Assembly (NCBI GenBank): GCA_028867035.1
Contig: JAGWHB010000007.1
Coordinates: forward strand, 1 to 62,254
DNA from: Nitrososphaerota archaeon
GTDB taxonomy: Archaea; Thermoproteota; Nitrososphaeria; Nitrososphaerales; Gagatemarchaeaceae
Reading direction: 5' to 3'
DNA: 62,254 bases
Each line of letters opens with the position of its first letter. The stretch's first letter is position 1. The notes beneath the pieces were generated by a model. That model was not told the origin of the DNA. It worked only from the letters and a program-made list of their open reading frames with translations, and did no database searches. The position numbers and the translations under genes were made by a program. Below, piece after piece: positions 16,792 through 23,605 of the stretch.

Positions 16792-17081
16792 AGACCGCGC
16801 CAGATGCGGACGCCCGGCGGTGTTATCACTACCCTCTCGTCCCCCAGCCTGGCGATGTCGCCGCCGACAGAAGTGGCGAACTCGTAGAGCTGTTCCACCG
16901 AGGACTTCAGCTCCTCGAGGCTCTTCTGGGCGAGAGGGGTGACCTTCAGAATCACTATGGTCCTGTTGGTGACGTCCTCCTGGATCTTCGGTATGTCCTC
17001 GATGCTTCGGAGGGCGAGCGCCTTCAGCAGAATCTCCTTGCTCTTCCCCTCCATCTTCCTCTCCTGCATCATTCCAGACAT
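16785..17081 (-). CDS. sepF: Archaeal SepF-like cell division protein
   Basis: The 98-residue protein contains the SepF (DUF552) core: RTIVILKVTPLAQKSLEELK, then VEQLYEFATSVGGDIARLGD and ERVVITPPGVRI. In archaea SepF dimerises, binds the FtsZ C-terminus and anchors it to the membrane through an N-terminal amphipathic helix; the start MSGMMQERKMEGKSKEILLK could be such a helix. No ftsZ lies in this window. The gene converges on aCPSF1 with a 7-bp overlap. Confidence 0.8.
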   Translation of the reverse strand: MSGMMQERKMEGKSKEILLKALALRSIEDIPKIQEDVTNRTIVILKVTPLAQKSLEELKSSVEQLYEFATSVGGDIARLGDERVVITPPGVRIWRGLQ

Positions 17082-17257
17082 TTCTTTGTTGTAGCTCCTC
17101 GACCTGCCGCCTATTATTAAGCGTAGGGCGGCCCCGCAATTCTATCAGAGTTGTGAATTAGTTAGACCGAGTTGTAGACAATTGTTCAGAGATGGCGAAT
17201 TTCGTTCTCAGCATATAAGGGGAGGGTTCCGCGAAAGTGTTGCCCTCGGGGTTCCGG

Positions 17258-17737
17258 TCAGACCGACTTGTGGGCGTTCCAGTACCTGTCCCCCACGTGG
17301 TGCATGTTCTTCACGCAGCTCCCCTTCGACATCCCCCGGGCCTCGGCCCCCGACACTGTGGAAGGGCCGACAGCTATCGCCCTCCCCTTCTTCTCCTCCT
17401 TTACCACCACCATGCTCCCCACCGCCCCCCAGTCGTCGAGCTTCCTTATCCCGGGCCGCATCACGTCGGCCCCGTTGATCAGAAACTTGATGGCGCCCTC
17501 GTCCACGACAGCCGAAGGGAAGAGCGCAAGCGTCGCCTGCGACCCGAGGAACGGGAAGAACTTCTCACCCGACTGCACGAACTCATAGCCGTCGAGCGCC
17601 ACGAACACTACGCCTTCCTCCGGCTCGGCGCAGCTGGCCTGGGCGGACTTCGGCAGGACGAGGGAGAGCCCAAGGGAAGACTGTATCTTTGCTATCATCT
17701 CAACGGAGTCTCGCCGGGAAAGGACCCACTTCTTCAA
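17258..17737 (-). CDS. PUA-domain RNA-binding protein (MCT-1/Tma20-like)
   Basis: A 159-residue protein with an N-terminal pre-PUA domain and a C-terminal PUA domain. The PUA part is recognised from FPSAVVDEGAIKFLINGADV, MRPGIRKLDDWGAVGSMVVV and GRAIAVGPSTVSGAEA. Homologues act in translation initiation or ribosome recycling, or bind modified RNA. It starts at TTG 17737 and is divergent from the Lsm gene. The 176 bp between it and SepF hold only the SepF promoter region as far as I can see. Confidence 0.75.
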   Translation of the reverse strand: MKKWVLSRRDSVEMIAKIQSSLGLSLVLPKSAQASCAEPEEGVVFVALDGYEFVQSGEKFFPFLGSQATLALFPSAVVDEGAIKFLINGADVMRPGIRKLDDWGAVGSMVVVKEEKKGRAIAVGPSTVSGAEARGMSKGSCVKNMHHVGDRYWNAHKSV

Positions 17738-17758
17738 CCGATTCGCCGATAATGACTG

Positions 17759-17767
17759 CTTAAATAA
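17759..17767 (+). promoter_or_regulatory. TATA box of the Lsm gene (CTTAAATAA)
   Basis: Strong TATA-like element ending 32 bp before the ATG, consistent with a short-leader or leaderless Lsm transcript. Confidence 0.6.
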
Positions 17768-17799
17768 ATGAATTCAGACGGCCGGCTCAAGGGAATCGT

Positions 17800-18030
17800 A
17801 TGTCTGTAGACATGGCAGTGAAGGTGCTCGACGAGAGCGTCGGCAAGGTGGTGCTAATCAAGCTCAAGGGAGGGAAGATAATCAGAGGGACCCTCCAGGG
17901 CTTCGACCAGCACATGAACCTCGCCCTCGAGAAGGCGGAAGAGGTGGCCGAAGACGGAGCGTCCAACTCGCTGGGCACGCTCATCGTCAGAGGGGACAAC
18001 ATAATCATGATCTCTCCTCCTCCGGGCTGA
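17800..18030 (+). CDS. Archaeal Sm-like protein (Lsm)
   Basis: The 76-residue single-domain Lsm protein would form a heptameric ring that binds U-rich RNA. The Sm1 motif is VVLIKLKGGKIIRGTLQGFD with MNLALEKAEEV, and the Sm2 motif is LGTLIVRGDNIIMIS. Length is standard for archaeal Lsm. It has its own TATA-like box, and the coiled-coil membrane protein follows 60 bp downstream with a separate promoter. Confidence 0.93.
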   Translation: MSVDMAVKVLDESVGKVVLIKLKGGKIIRGTLQGFDQHMNLALEKAEEVAEDGASNSLGTLIVRGDNIIMISPPPG

Positions 18031-18046
18031 CCTGCCCCCAGAATCT

Positions 18047-18055
18047 ACTTTTATA
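18047..18055 (+). promoter_or_regulatory. TATA box (ACTTTTATA) before the coiled-coil membrane protein
   Basis: TATA-like element 35 bp before the ATG at 18091. Confidence 0.5.
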
Positions 18056-18090
18056 CTGAAGCCGCCAGAGCGCAGGCTGGAATAACCTGC

Positions 18091-18753
18091 ATGGTCGATG
18101 TTCTGACTCTGGTCGTCGGTGGAGTTGTCGGGCTCGGCCTCGGAGGTTTGACCACCTACTACGTGTTCTACTCCCGCCCGAGGTCGCAGAATGTCGTCGT
18201 GCCGAGGCCGGAGCCCGGAGCCAGGTCGACGGAGTCGACCGTGACGTCGTCTGACCTCGAACGCTCCAGGAGGGAGATGAGGACTATAATGGTGGAAAGG
18301 GACCTCCTCTCGTCGGCCATGATGAAGCTCTACGAGGCGGAGAGCGAGGGGAGGATTACGCGCGAGGAGAGGGAGATGATCTCGAAGAGGTACAGCGACC
18401 AGATCAAGGACCTCCAGTCGAAGCTGAAGGACGTCGAGCTGATAGTGGAAGTGGGGGAGCTCGAAGGGCTGAGAGGGGAGCTCGTCAACCTGTTCGAGAA
18501 CAAGATACAGAACATCGAGACCCGCCTCGACGCCGCCAAGCAAAGGCTCGGCGCGGCTGCCCCCCAGCCCGTGAAGAAGGAGGCCGCCCCCAAGGCAGAG
18601 AAGGAGACAGACCTCGAGCGGGTGGTGCAGAGGAGGGCGAAGTCGGAGATGAGCGAGTCGGAGAAGCGGGTGAAGGTGATCCGGGACGAGGTCATGGACG
18701 CGCTAACCAGGCTCGAACAGATCGACATAGAAAAGAAGCAGCAGGAAAACTGA
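18091..18753 (+). CDS. Membrane-anchored coiled-coil protein of unknown function
   Basis: 220 residues. A single N-terminal membrane helix (VDVLTLVVGGVVGLGLGGLT) is followed by a short Pro/Arg-rich linker and about 150 residues of charged heptad-like helix, interrupted by an Ala/Pro-rich hinge near residues 155-170. The segment LYEAESEGRITREEREMISK resembles SHOCT-like short helical motifs. The protein probably sits on the cytoplasmic side of the membrane as an elongated dimer, perhaps a scaffold for cell-surface or division proteins; that role is a guess. Its stop overlaps the rpiA start (TGATG), so translation is coupled. Confidence 0.6.
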   Translation: MVDVLTLVVGGVVGLGLGGLTTYYVFYSRPRSQNVVVPRPEPGARSTESTVTSSDLERSRREMRTIMVERDLLSSAMMKLYEAESEGRITREEREMISKRYSDQIKDLQSKLKDVELIVEVGELEGLRGELVNLFENKIQNIETRLDAAKQRLGAAAPQPVKKEAAPKAEKETDLERVVQRRAKSEMSESEKRVKVIRDEVMDALTRLEQIDIEKKQQEN

Positions 18754-19445
18754 TGGACAAGCTCAGGGACGCTCTGAAAGGGGTGGCCAAGGAGCTCGCA
18801 AAGGGCATAGTCCAGGGGACGACTCTGGGCCTGGGGAGCGGCTCCACCGTGGCCGTTCTGCTCGAGGAACTTTCCCCCCTGGTCATGGCGAAGGGGAAGG
18901 GCATCAACGGGGTATCCACTTCCACCCAGATCGAGATGGTGGCCGCCCGGAACGGGATCAACCTCGTCCCATTCAGAGGCTCGGTGGACCTGGTCATCGA
19001 CGGGGCGGACCAGGTAGACAGAGAACTGAACCTAGTCAAGGGGGGCGGAGGCGCGCTCCTGAGGGAGAAGGTGGTCATGGGGAGCGCGAAGAGGACCGCC
19101 ATCGTGGCCGCCGAAAACAAGTTCGTGAAGAGGCTCTGCGACAACGGGGTGCGCGTGCCTGTCGAGGTGTTTCCGATGGCGAGGGAGAGCGCCAAGATGA
19201 AGCTGTCAATGCTGGGCGGGGTCCCCGAAGAAAGGCTCATGCCCAAGGGGTACCCCTACTTCACCGAGAACGGGAACATCATCCTCGACACATTGTTCGA
19301 GCCGGTTGACGACCCGCGGGAGCTCGAGGTCAGGATCAGGTCCACCCCGGGGGTGGCGGAGGTAGGCATCTTCACGTTCAAACCGATAACCGTGTACAGG
19401 CTTCAGACAGACGGAAACTTCGAAGTCCTGAAAAGAGACGACTAA
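18753..19445 (+). CDS. rpiA: Ribose-5-phosphate isomerase A
   Basis: A 230-residue isomerase interconverting ribose-5-phosphate and ribulose-5-phosphate. The phosphate-binding GLGSGSTVAVLLEEL, the GVSTSTQIEMVA strand, the catalytic DLVIDGADQVDRELNL and the LVKGGGGALLREKVV segment match RpiA throughout. The ATG overlaps the stop of the coiled-coil membrane protein by one base. It supplies pentose phosphate for nucleotide synthesis in an organism type that usually lacks the oxidative pentose pathway. Confidence 0.93.
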   Translation: MDKLRDALKGVAKELAKGIVQGTTLGLGSGSTVAVLLEELSPLVMAKGKGINGVSTSTQIEMVAARNGINLVPFRGSVDLVIDGADQVDRELNLVKGGGGALLREKVVMGSAKRTAIVAAENKFVKRLCDNGVRVPVEVFPMARESAKMKLSMLGGVPEERLMPKGYPYFTENGNIILDTLFEPVDDPRELEVRIRSTPGVAEVGIFTFKPITVYRLQTDGNFEVLKRDD

Positions 19446-19455
19446 CCTTATAACC
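19446..19455 (+). promoter_or_regulatory. TATA box of the ferredoxin gene (CCTTATAACC)
   Basis: Directly follows the rpiA stop and ends 28 bp before the ferredoxin ATG. Confidence 0.55.
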
Positions 19456-19483
19456 ACCTCACGGGGACGAGATTCTAGAGACA

Positions 19484-19912
19484 ATGACTCGCGATGTAGG
19501 TTACAAGTCCGCGCCCATCGACCCGAGCTTTCTTTCGAAGCCAGACCAGTTCCCCGTCACCGGAGAACACAACGGCCACAAGGTGAGGGCCGCTGGAACG
19601 AGCAGGATGGACGGCGAGGGGAAACCGTATCCGACGACCAACGGGATCCACGGGACCCAGGTCGCGGTCGACTGGGAGTCGTGCGTCGCCGACGGCGTCT
19701 GCATGGACGTCTGCCCCGTGTTCGTTTTCGAGTGGCTGCTCAACCCGGGCCAGGCGGGGACGGGGAAGGACAAGATAGTCGACCAGGGGACGCCAGATTG
19801 GGACCAGTACAGGAGCGACAAGTCGGAGCCCGTCAGGGAGATGGACTGCATCTTCTGCATGGCGTGTGAGACTAGCTGCCCTACACAATCAATCAAGATC
19901 ACTCAGCCGTAG
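19484..19912 (+). CDS. Zinc-containing 7Fe ferredoxin
   Basis: A 142-residue low-potential electron carrier of the Sulfolobus zinc-ferredoxin type. The N-terminal extension carries His residues (GEHNGHKVR and GIHGTQVAVDW) expected to bind zinc. The first cluster motif CVADGVCMDVCP has Asp in place of the second Cys, as in [3Fe-4S] sites, and the second motif CIFCMACETSCP is a full [4Fe-4S] motif. Such ferredoxins accept electrons from 2-oxoacid:ferredoxin oxidoreductases. It has its own promoter. The convergent homing endonuclease gene ends 31 bp downstream. Confidence 0.9.
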   Translation: MTRDVGYKSAPIDPSFLSKPDQFPVTGEHNGHKVRAAGTSRMDGEGKPYPTTNGIHGTQVAVDWESCVADGVCMDVCPVFVFEWLLNPGQAGTGKDKIVDQGTPDWDQYRSDKSEPVREMDCIFCMACETSCPTQSIKITQP

Positions 19913-19943
19913 TGCTGACAGCCTTTCTTCCGTAGTTTCGTCC

Positions 19944-21026
19944 CTACGGGGTGAATCCAGGGTGGCGTTCCAAGAACTCGTCTTCTGCCTTCCGAACGAA
20001 TTGTGCGACTTCGGCCTTGATCGCTGACCTCAAGTTCTGAATTCGTTCTTCATACTTCAGGTAGAGTTCACCCTTGGTTACAGCCAATGCAATCTTGTGC
20101 CTCTCGACCTTTTCGCGGTGCCTCGGCATCAGTCGACGTGCGAATTCTTGAACGCTTTTCATGCCGTAGGTTGACAGTTGCCAATAGTCTTTCCTATGGA
20201 TGATGCCGTATTTTTTCGTTCTGACCCCTTCCTTCTTATTGATTCTAAGACTGCAACTGTAACCCAAATTTTCGATTGACTGCTTGACCCAATCCAGGAG
20301 GACTTTGTCTGAATTGTAGTAGTCAACAAAAACGGTCACAAGACCGCGGTTGTCCCTTGTCGTGATGATAGAGCCTTCTGCGTCAAGAAAACCAGAGAGA
20401 TAGGCAAGAAGGATGCTCGGACGTGAAGACAGCCATTCTTTGACCTCCGCAAACTCCGCGAAAAGAAAATTGAATGATGAATCGACTATTGTCGAGAGGT
20501 TCCATTCGTAGGACTTGGTATCTTTCTTGTATCGCGGGTCCTGGTACACATGGCCGTATGGCTCGAATAGGGTGTGGAACAACTCTGCCATCGCCGGATG
20601 CGTCGTGCTAGTGGAAACCCTCACCACGCCATTCCAGGGGCTCGACACCGACAGGTCCCCGTGCCTGAGCCCGAGCAGGTACGCCCTGTCCTCGTCGGTC
20701 CCGTCGAAGGGCTTCCTCTCGTACTTCCTGCGCTTCTCGCGTATCCCCTTCAGCCTGGCCTCCTCGAAGGGACGCCGACTCACTCCGAGCTGCCTGCAGA
20801 GCCAGGACGTGTATCCGCTCGTCTTGTTCCCGATGAGCTTGGCGATGTCGTTGAGGGAGAGCCCCTTCGTATTGTGGAGGTAGTCCAGGAGACTCCGGAG
20901 CTCCTCCTTCTTGGCGGCATCGAGCTCCTTGATGCTCAGCCCCTTGGTCCGCAGCAGCGCGAGCAGTTCCTCCCCGTTTCCTGCCGTGGAGTCCTGCTCG
21001 AGCAACGGAGACAATGGACAGCCCAA
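19944..21026 (-). CDS. Free-standing LAGLIDADG homing endonuclease-like protein
   Basis: 360 residues. The first about 110 residues look like a helical DNA-binding region, including SLNDIAKLIGNKTSGYTSWL (helix-turn-helix pattern) and a basic stretch. Two LAGLIDADG motifs follow, RAYLLGLRHGDLS and LLAYLSGFLDAEGSI, each keeping an acidic catalytic residue, so nuclease activity is plausible. No splicing blocks are seen, so it is not an intein. The 5' third is GC-rich like the host, while the 3' two thirds are visibly AT-richer, as if an endonuclease domain had been joined to a resident DNA-binding domain. It is flanked by the ferredoxin and transporter genes. Confidence 0.75.
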   Translation of the reverse strand: MGCPLSPLLEQDSTAGNGEELLALLRTKGLSIKELDAAKKEELRSLLDYLHNTKGLSLNDIAKLIGNKTSGYTSWLCRQLGVSRRPFEEARLKGIREKRRKYERKPFDGTDEDRAYLLGLRHGDLSVSSPWNGVVRVSTSTTHPAMAELFHTLFEPYGHVYQDPRYKKDTKSYEWNLSTIVDSSFNFLFAEFAEVKEWLSSRPSILLAYLSGFLDAEGSIITTRDNRGLVTVFVDYYNSDKVLLDWVKQSIENLGYSCSLRINKKEGVRTKKYGIIHRKDYWQLSTYGMKSVQEFARRLMPRHREKVERHKIALAVTKGELYLKYEERIQNLRSAIKAEVAQFVRKAEDEFLERHPGFTP

Positions 21027-21108
21027 GGATAATATGCGCTCTGGGACCAGAAGATACCATCTCGCGCCAAACGAGTCACTTAAAATGAACTAGAAAGTCG
21101 GGCCGAGG

Positions 21109-21981
21109 TTGGTCAACGTCAGGGGCTACGTCCTGATCGTCACGCTTTCGACGATCTGGGGCCTGGCCTTCGTGGCGATCAGGCGCGCAGACTTCGAGCT
21201 GAGCTCGATCAACCTCACCCTGCTCCGATGGCTTATCGTCAGCGCTGGTTTCCTGGTGATCTATCCGTTCGTGATAAAGGCGAAGTCGAAGTTCGAGTGG
21301 AAGGACTTCCCAAGGCTCCTCGTCGTGGCGCTGACGAGCGTGGTGATCTATCACCTCGCGCTGAACACGGCGGAGAAACAGGTGGACGCGTCGCTGGCCG
21401 GGCTGCTCATCTCCATCGGGCCGCTGACCACCGTGCTGCTTTCAGCCGTTGTCCTGCGCGAGAGGATCAGGGCGAGGTTGTGGGGGGCAGTGGTCCTTGC
21501 CATAGCGGGTTCCGTGTTGATCTCCAGCCCCGGCATCTCCCTCAACTCGACGTCACTTGCCGGCCCGCTGCTTGTCGTCGTAGCTGCCGTCGCCGGGGGG
21601 GTCTTCACAGTAGCCTCGAAGCCGCTGACGACCAAGTATGGCCCCTTCGCTGTCGCCGCCTGGGCGGCTTTCCTCGGGACTGCCATCCTCTCGCCTCTGA
21701 TGACCCAGGGGCTGCTCCAGCAGGCGGAGAGCCTGTCGGCTGAAGGGTGGGCATCGGTCCTTTACCTCGCGATCCTCAGCACCGTCCTCGCCAACATGAT
21801 ATTCTACACCCTGGTCTCGAGGCAGCAGCTCTCCAGGCTGGGGGTGCAGCTCTACCTGGTGCCTGCCGTGAGCGCAGTGGGAGGGGTCCTGATCCTGGGA
21901 GAGAGCCTCGCTTTGGCCACCATAGCCGGAGGGGCGCTGCTGCTCTTGGCCGTTGGCATCGCCACAAGCGGACATCGGTAG
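21109..21981 (+). CDS. EamA-family (DMT) transporter
   Basis: A 290-residue membrane protein with about ten hydrophobic helices in two EamA repeats of roughly 140 residues each. It begins VLIVTLSTIWGLAFVAIRRA, and the repeat junction after ISSPGISLNS separates the halves. Drug/metabolite family members export amino acids, metabolites or drugs; the substrate here is unknown. The start is TTG 21109, preceded by an AT-rich stretch (TTAAAATGAA) near 21080 as a possible promoter. The PDCD5 gene follows 43 bp downstream with its own TATA-like box. Confidence 0.87.
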   Translation: MVNVRGYVLIVTLSTIWGLAFVAIRRADFELSSINLTLLRWLIVSAGFLVIYPFVIKAKSKFEWKDFPRLLVVALTSVVIYHLALNTAEKQVDASLAGLLISIGPLTTVLLSAVVLRERIRARLWGAVVLAIAGSVLISSPGISLNSTSLAGPLLVVVAAVAGGVFTVASKPLTTKYGPFAVAAWAAFLGTAILSPLMTQGLLQQAESLSAEGWASVLYLAILSTVLANMIFYTLVSRQQLSRLGVQLYLVPAVSAVGGVLILGESLALATIAGGALLLLAVGIATSGHR

Positions 21982-21990
21982 TCAGCAATC

Positions 21991-21998
21991 GTTTTATG
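21991..21998 (+). promoter_or_regulatory. TATA box of the PDCD5 gene (GTTTTATG)
   Basis: Lies 27 bp before ATG 22025 and supports that start rather than upstream in-frame codons that would overlap the transporter. Confidence 0.5.
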
Positions 21999-22024
21999 GC
22001 GAAGCAAACCGGTGGCCGAAAGCA

Positions 22025-22402
22025 ATGGAAGAAGACATGGACCTCAAGCTCCTGGAGCAGAGGAAGCTCGAGCAGCTGAGGCGGAAGATGAAGTCGGCCG
22101 CCCCCGCGGCGAAGATGGAGAAGACTGACAGGCAGGTGGTGGAGGGCATGCTCTACGACAGGGGGGACGAGGTCCTGGAAGCGGCATACTCTTTCTATCC
22201 AAGGGAGACGGAGCGCCTGGTGAAGGAGCTCGCCGGAATGGTAAGGGACGGGCGGCTCGCGCAGAAGGTCGCAGGGGGGGAGCTTTTGTCGATATTCAGG
22301 CAGCTGGGGCTCAGGTTCAGGCTCAAGACATCAATCAGGGTGATGGACCAGGGGAAGCTTGTGGACCTGAGCGAAAAGCTTGGGAGGAAGAACGGGGATT
22401 GA
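22025..22402 (+). CDS. PDCD5/TFAR19 family DNA-binding protein
   Basis: A 125-residue member of the archaeal/eukaryotic PDCD5 family: an N-terminal Glu/Leu/Lys-rich helix (MDLKLLEQRKLEQLRRKM), then the core triple-helix with GMLYDRGDEVLEAAYSFYP, and a C-terminal basic part. Archaeal homologues bind double-stranded DNA; the cellular role is unclear. ATG 22025 is chosen because it follows the TATA-like box and avoids overlap with the transporter. The PAC2 gene starts within its stop codon (4-bp overlap). Confidence 0.85.
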   Translation: MEEDMDLKLLEQRKLEQLRRKMKSAAPAAKMEKTDRQVVEGMLYDRGDEVLEAAYSFYPRETERLVKELAGMVRDGRLAQKVAGGELLSIFRQLGLRFRLKTSIRVMDQGKLVDLSEKLGRKNGD

Positions 22403-23181
22403 GCAGGGACGGGGGAGCCTCGACCGTGAAGGAGAACGTCATCGAGGTGCCGAAGACGAAGGACCCGGTCCTGGTCTGCGGGCTCCCGGGGAGCGGCTAC
22501 GTCGGCAAGCTGGCGGCGGATCATCTGGTGAGCTCGTTCAAGCTGAAGAAGGTGGCGGAGTACACGAGCGCGACGTTCCCTCCGCAGGTGAGCGTCAAGG
22601 AGGATGGCACGGTGGACCCGCCGAGGGCCGAGCTCTTCTACGCGCCGACGAAGGGAGGGAAGAGCCTCTTCGTCTTCACCGCCGACGCCCAGCCCACGAC
22701 CTCCGAGGGGGAGTACGAGCTCTCGGACGCCGTGGTGAAGTTCGCCAAGAAATGCGGGGTGAAGAGGGTGTACACGCTGGCGGCGTACATCACGGGCTCG
22801 TTCTCCGAATCGCCGAAGGTGTACGGCGCGGGCACGTCCAAGAAGATGGCCGAGTCGCTTACTGAACAGGGGGTGACTCTGATGAAGGACGGGGGGATTA
22901 GCGGGATGAACGGGCTGCTTATCGGCGTGGCGGCCCTTAGGGGGCTCGAGGGGGCGTGCCTGCTGGGGGAGACGTCGGGGTACGTCGTCGACGCAGGTGC
23001 GTCGAAGGCAGTCCTGGAACTGCTTGCGAAGGTCGTGGGGGTGACCGTGGACACGTCGAAGCTGAAGGAGAAGGCCGAGGAGACCCAGAAGGTGATCAGC
23101 CAGCTGCAGGCCATGGCTGAGCAGTCGAGGGAGGCGGCACCTCAGACTGGCCGGGAGCAGAGGCCGGCCTATTTCGGCTAG
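22399..23181 (+). CDS. PAC2-family protein (proteasome assembly chaperone-like)
   Basis: The 260-residue protein matches the PAC2 family: PVLVCGLPGSGYVGKLAADH, KSLFVFTADAQPTTSEGEYE, VYTLAAYITGSFSESPKVYG, and GMNGLLIGVAALRGLEG followed by LLGETSGYVVDAGASK. Archaeal members such as PbaB act in or near proteasome core assembly. The last about 45 residues are a charged helix with Gln-rich ends. It starts at TTG 22399, overlapping the PDCD5 stop, so translation is coupled. Confidence 0.83.
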   Translation: MSRDGGASTVKENVIEVPKTKDPVLVCGLPGSGYVGKLAADHLVSSFKLKKVAEYTSATFPPQVSVKEDGTVDPPRAELFYAPTKGGKSLFVFTADAQPTTSEGEYELSDAVVKFAKKCGVKRVYTLAAYITGSFSESPKVYGAGTSKKMAESLTEQGVTLMKDGGISGMNGLLIGVAALRGLEGACLLGETSGYVVDAGASKAVLELLAKVVGVTVDTSKLKEKAEETQKVISQLQAMAEQSREAAPQTGREQRPAYFG

Positions 23182-23185
23182 GAAA

Positions 23186-23599
23186 TCAGAAAGGGAAGAA
23201 GTCGGGGAAGCGCACGCCGAAGGCGGCGACCAGGAGGAAGTCGATTACTATCAGGATGAGCCATGCGAGGACAACGATGGCGAGAGCCCGCAGCCACGAC
23301 GTGTGGAAGGCGGCCCTGAACACACCCAGCCATGCCAGGAACCCCAGAAGGAGGGCTACCACGCTCGCGCCCGACCCGATGACCGCGCCGAGCAAGATCG
23401 CCACCAGGAAATAGACGATGTAGTACACGACGACCCCGCCAAGGGTGGCGCCCATGGCCTCCCCGAAGCTCGCTTCGCGTCCTTTGATCGCCCGTCCGGC
23501 GAAATAGACCGGGACGGAGACGACGATCCAGAGGACGACGAGCCCCAGGAGGTAGATTACCAGGTCCAGGGGGTCTGTCGGGAAGTTGAGTGTCACCAT
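23186..23599 (-). CDS. Four-helix integral membrane protein, unknown
   Basis: 137 residues with four strongly hydrophobic segments at about 12-33, 48-70, 75-96 and 103-128, separated by short loops; VYFAGRAIKGREASFGEAMG is the longest polar stretch. The GEAMGATLGGVVVYY pattern resembles small Yip1-like archaeal membrane proteins, but this is not conclusive. It lies 6 bp downstream of the RtcB stop in the same direction and may be co-transcribed. It converges with the PAC2 gene. Confidence 0.6.
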   Translation of the reverse strand: MVTLNFPTDPLDLVIYLLGLVVLWIVVSVPVYFAGRAIKGREASFGEAMGATLGGVVVYYIVYFLVAILLGAVIGSGASVVALLLGFLAWLGVFRAAFHTSWLRALAIVVLAWLILIVIDFLLVAAFGVRFPDFFPF

Positions 23600-23605
23600 G
23601 CCAGA

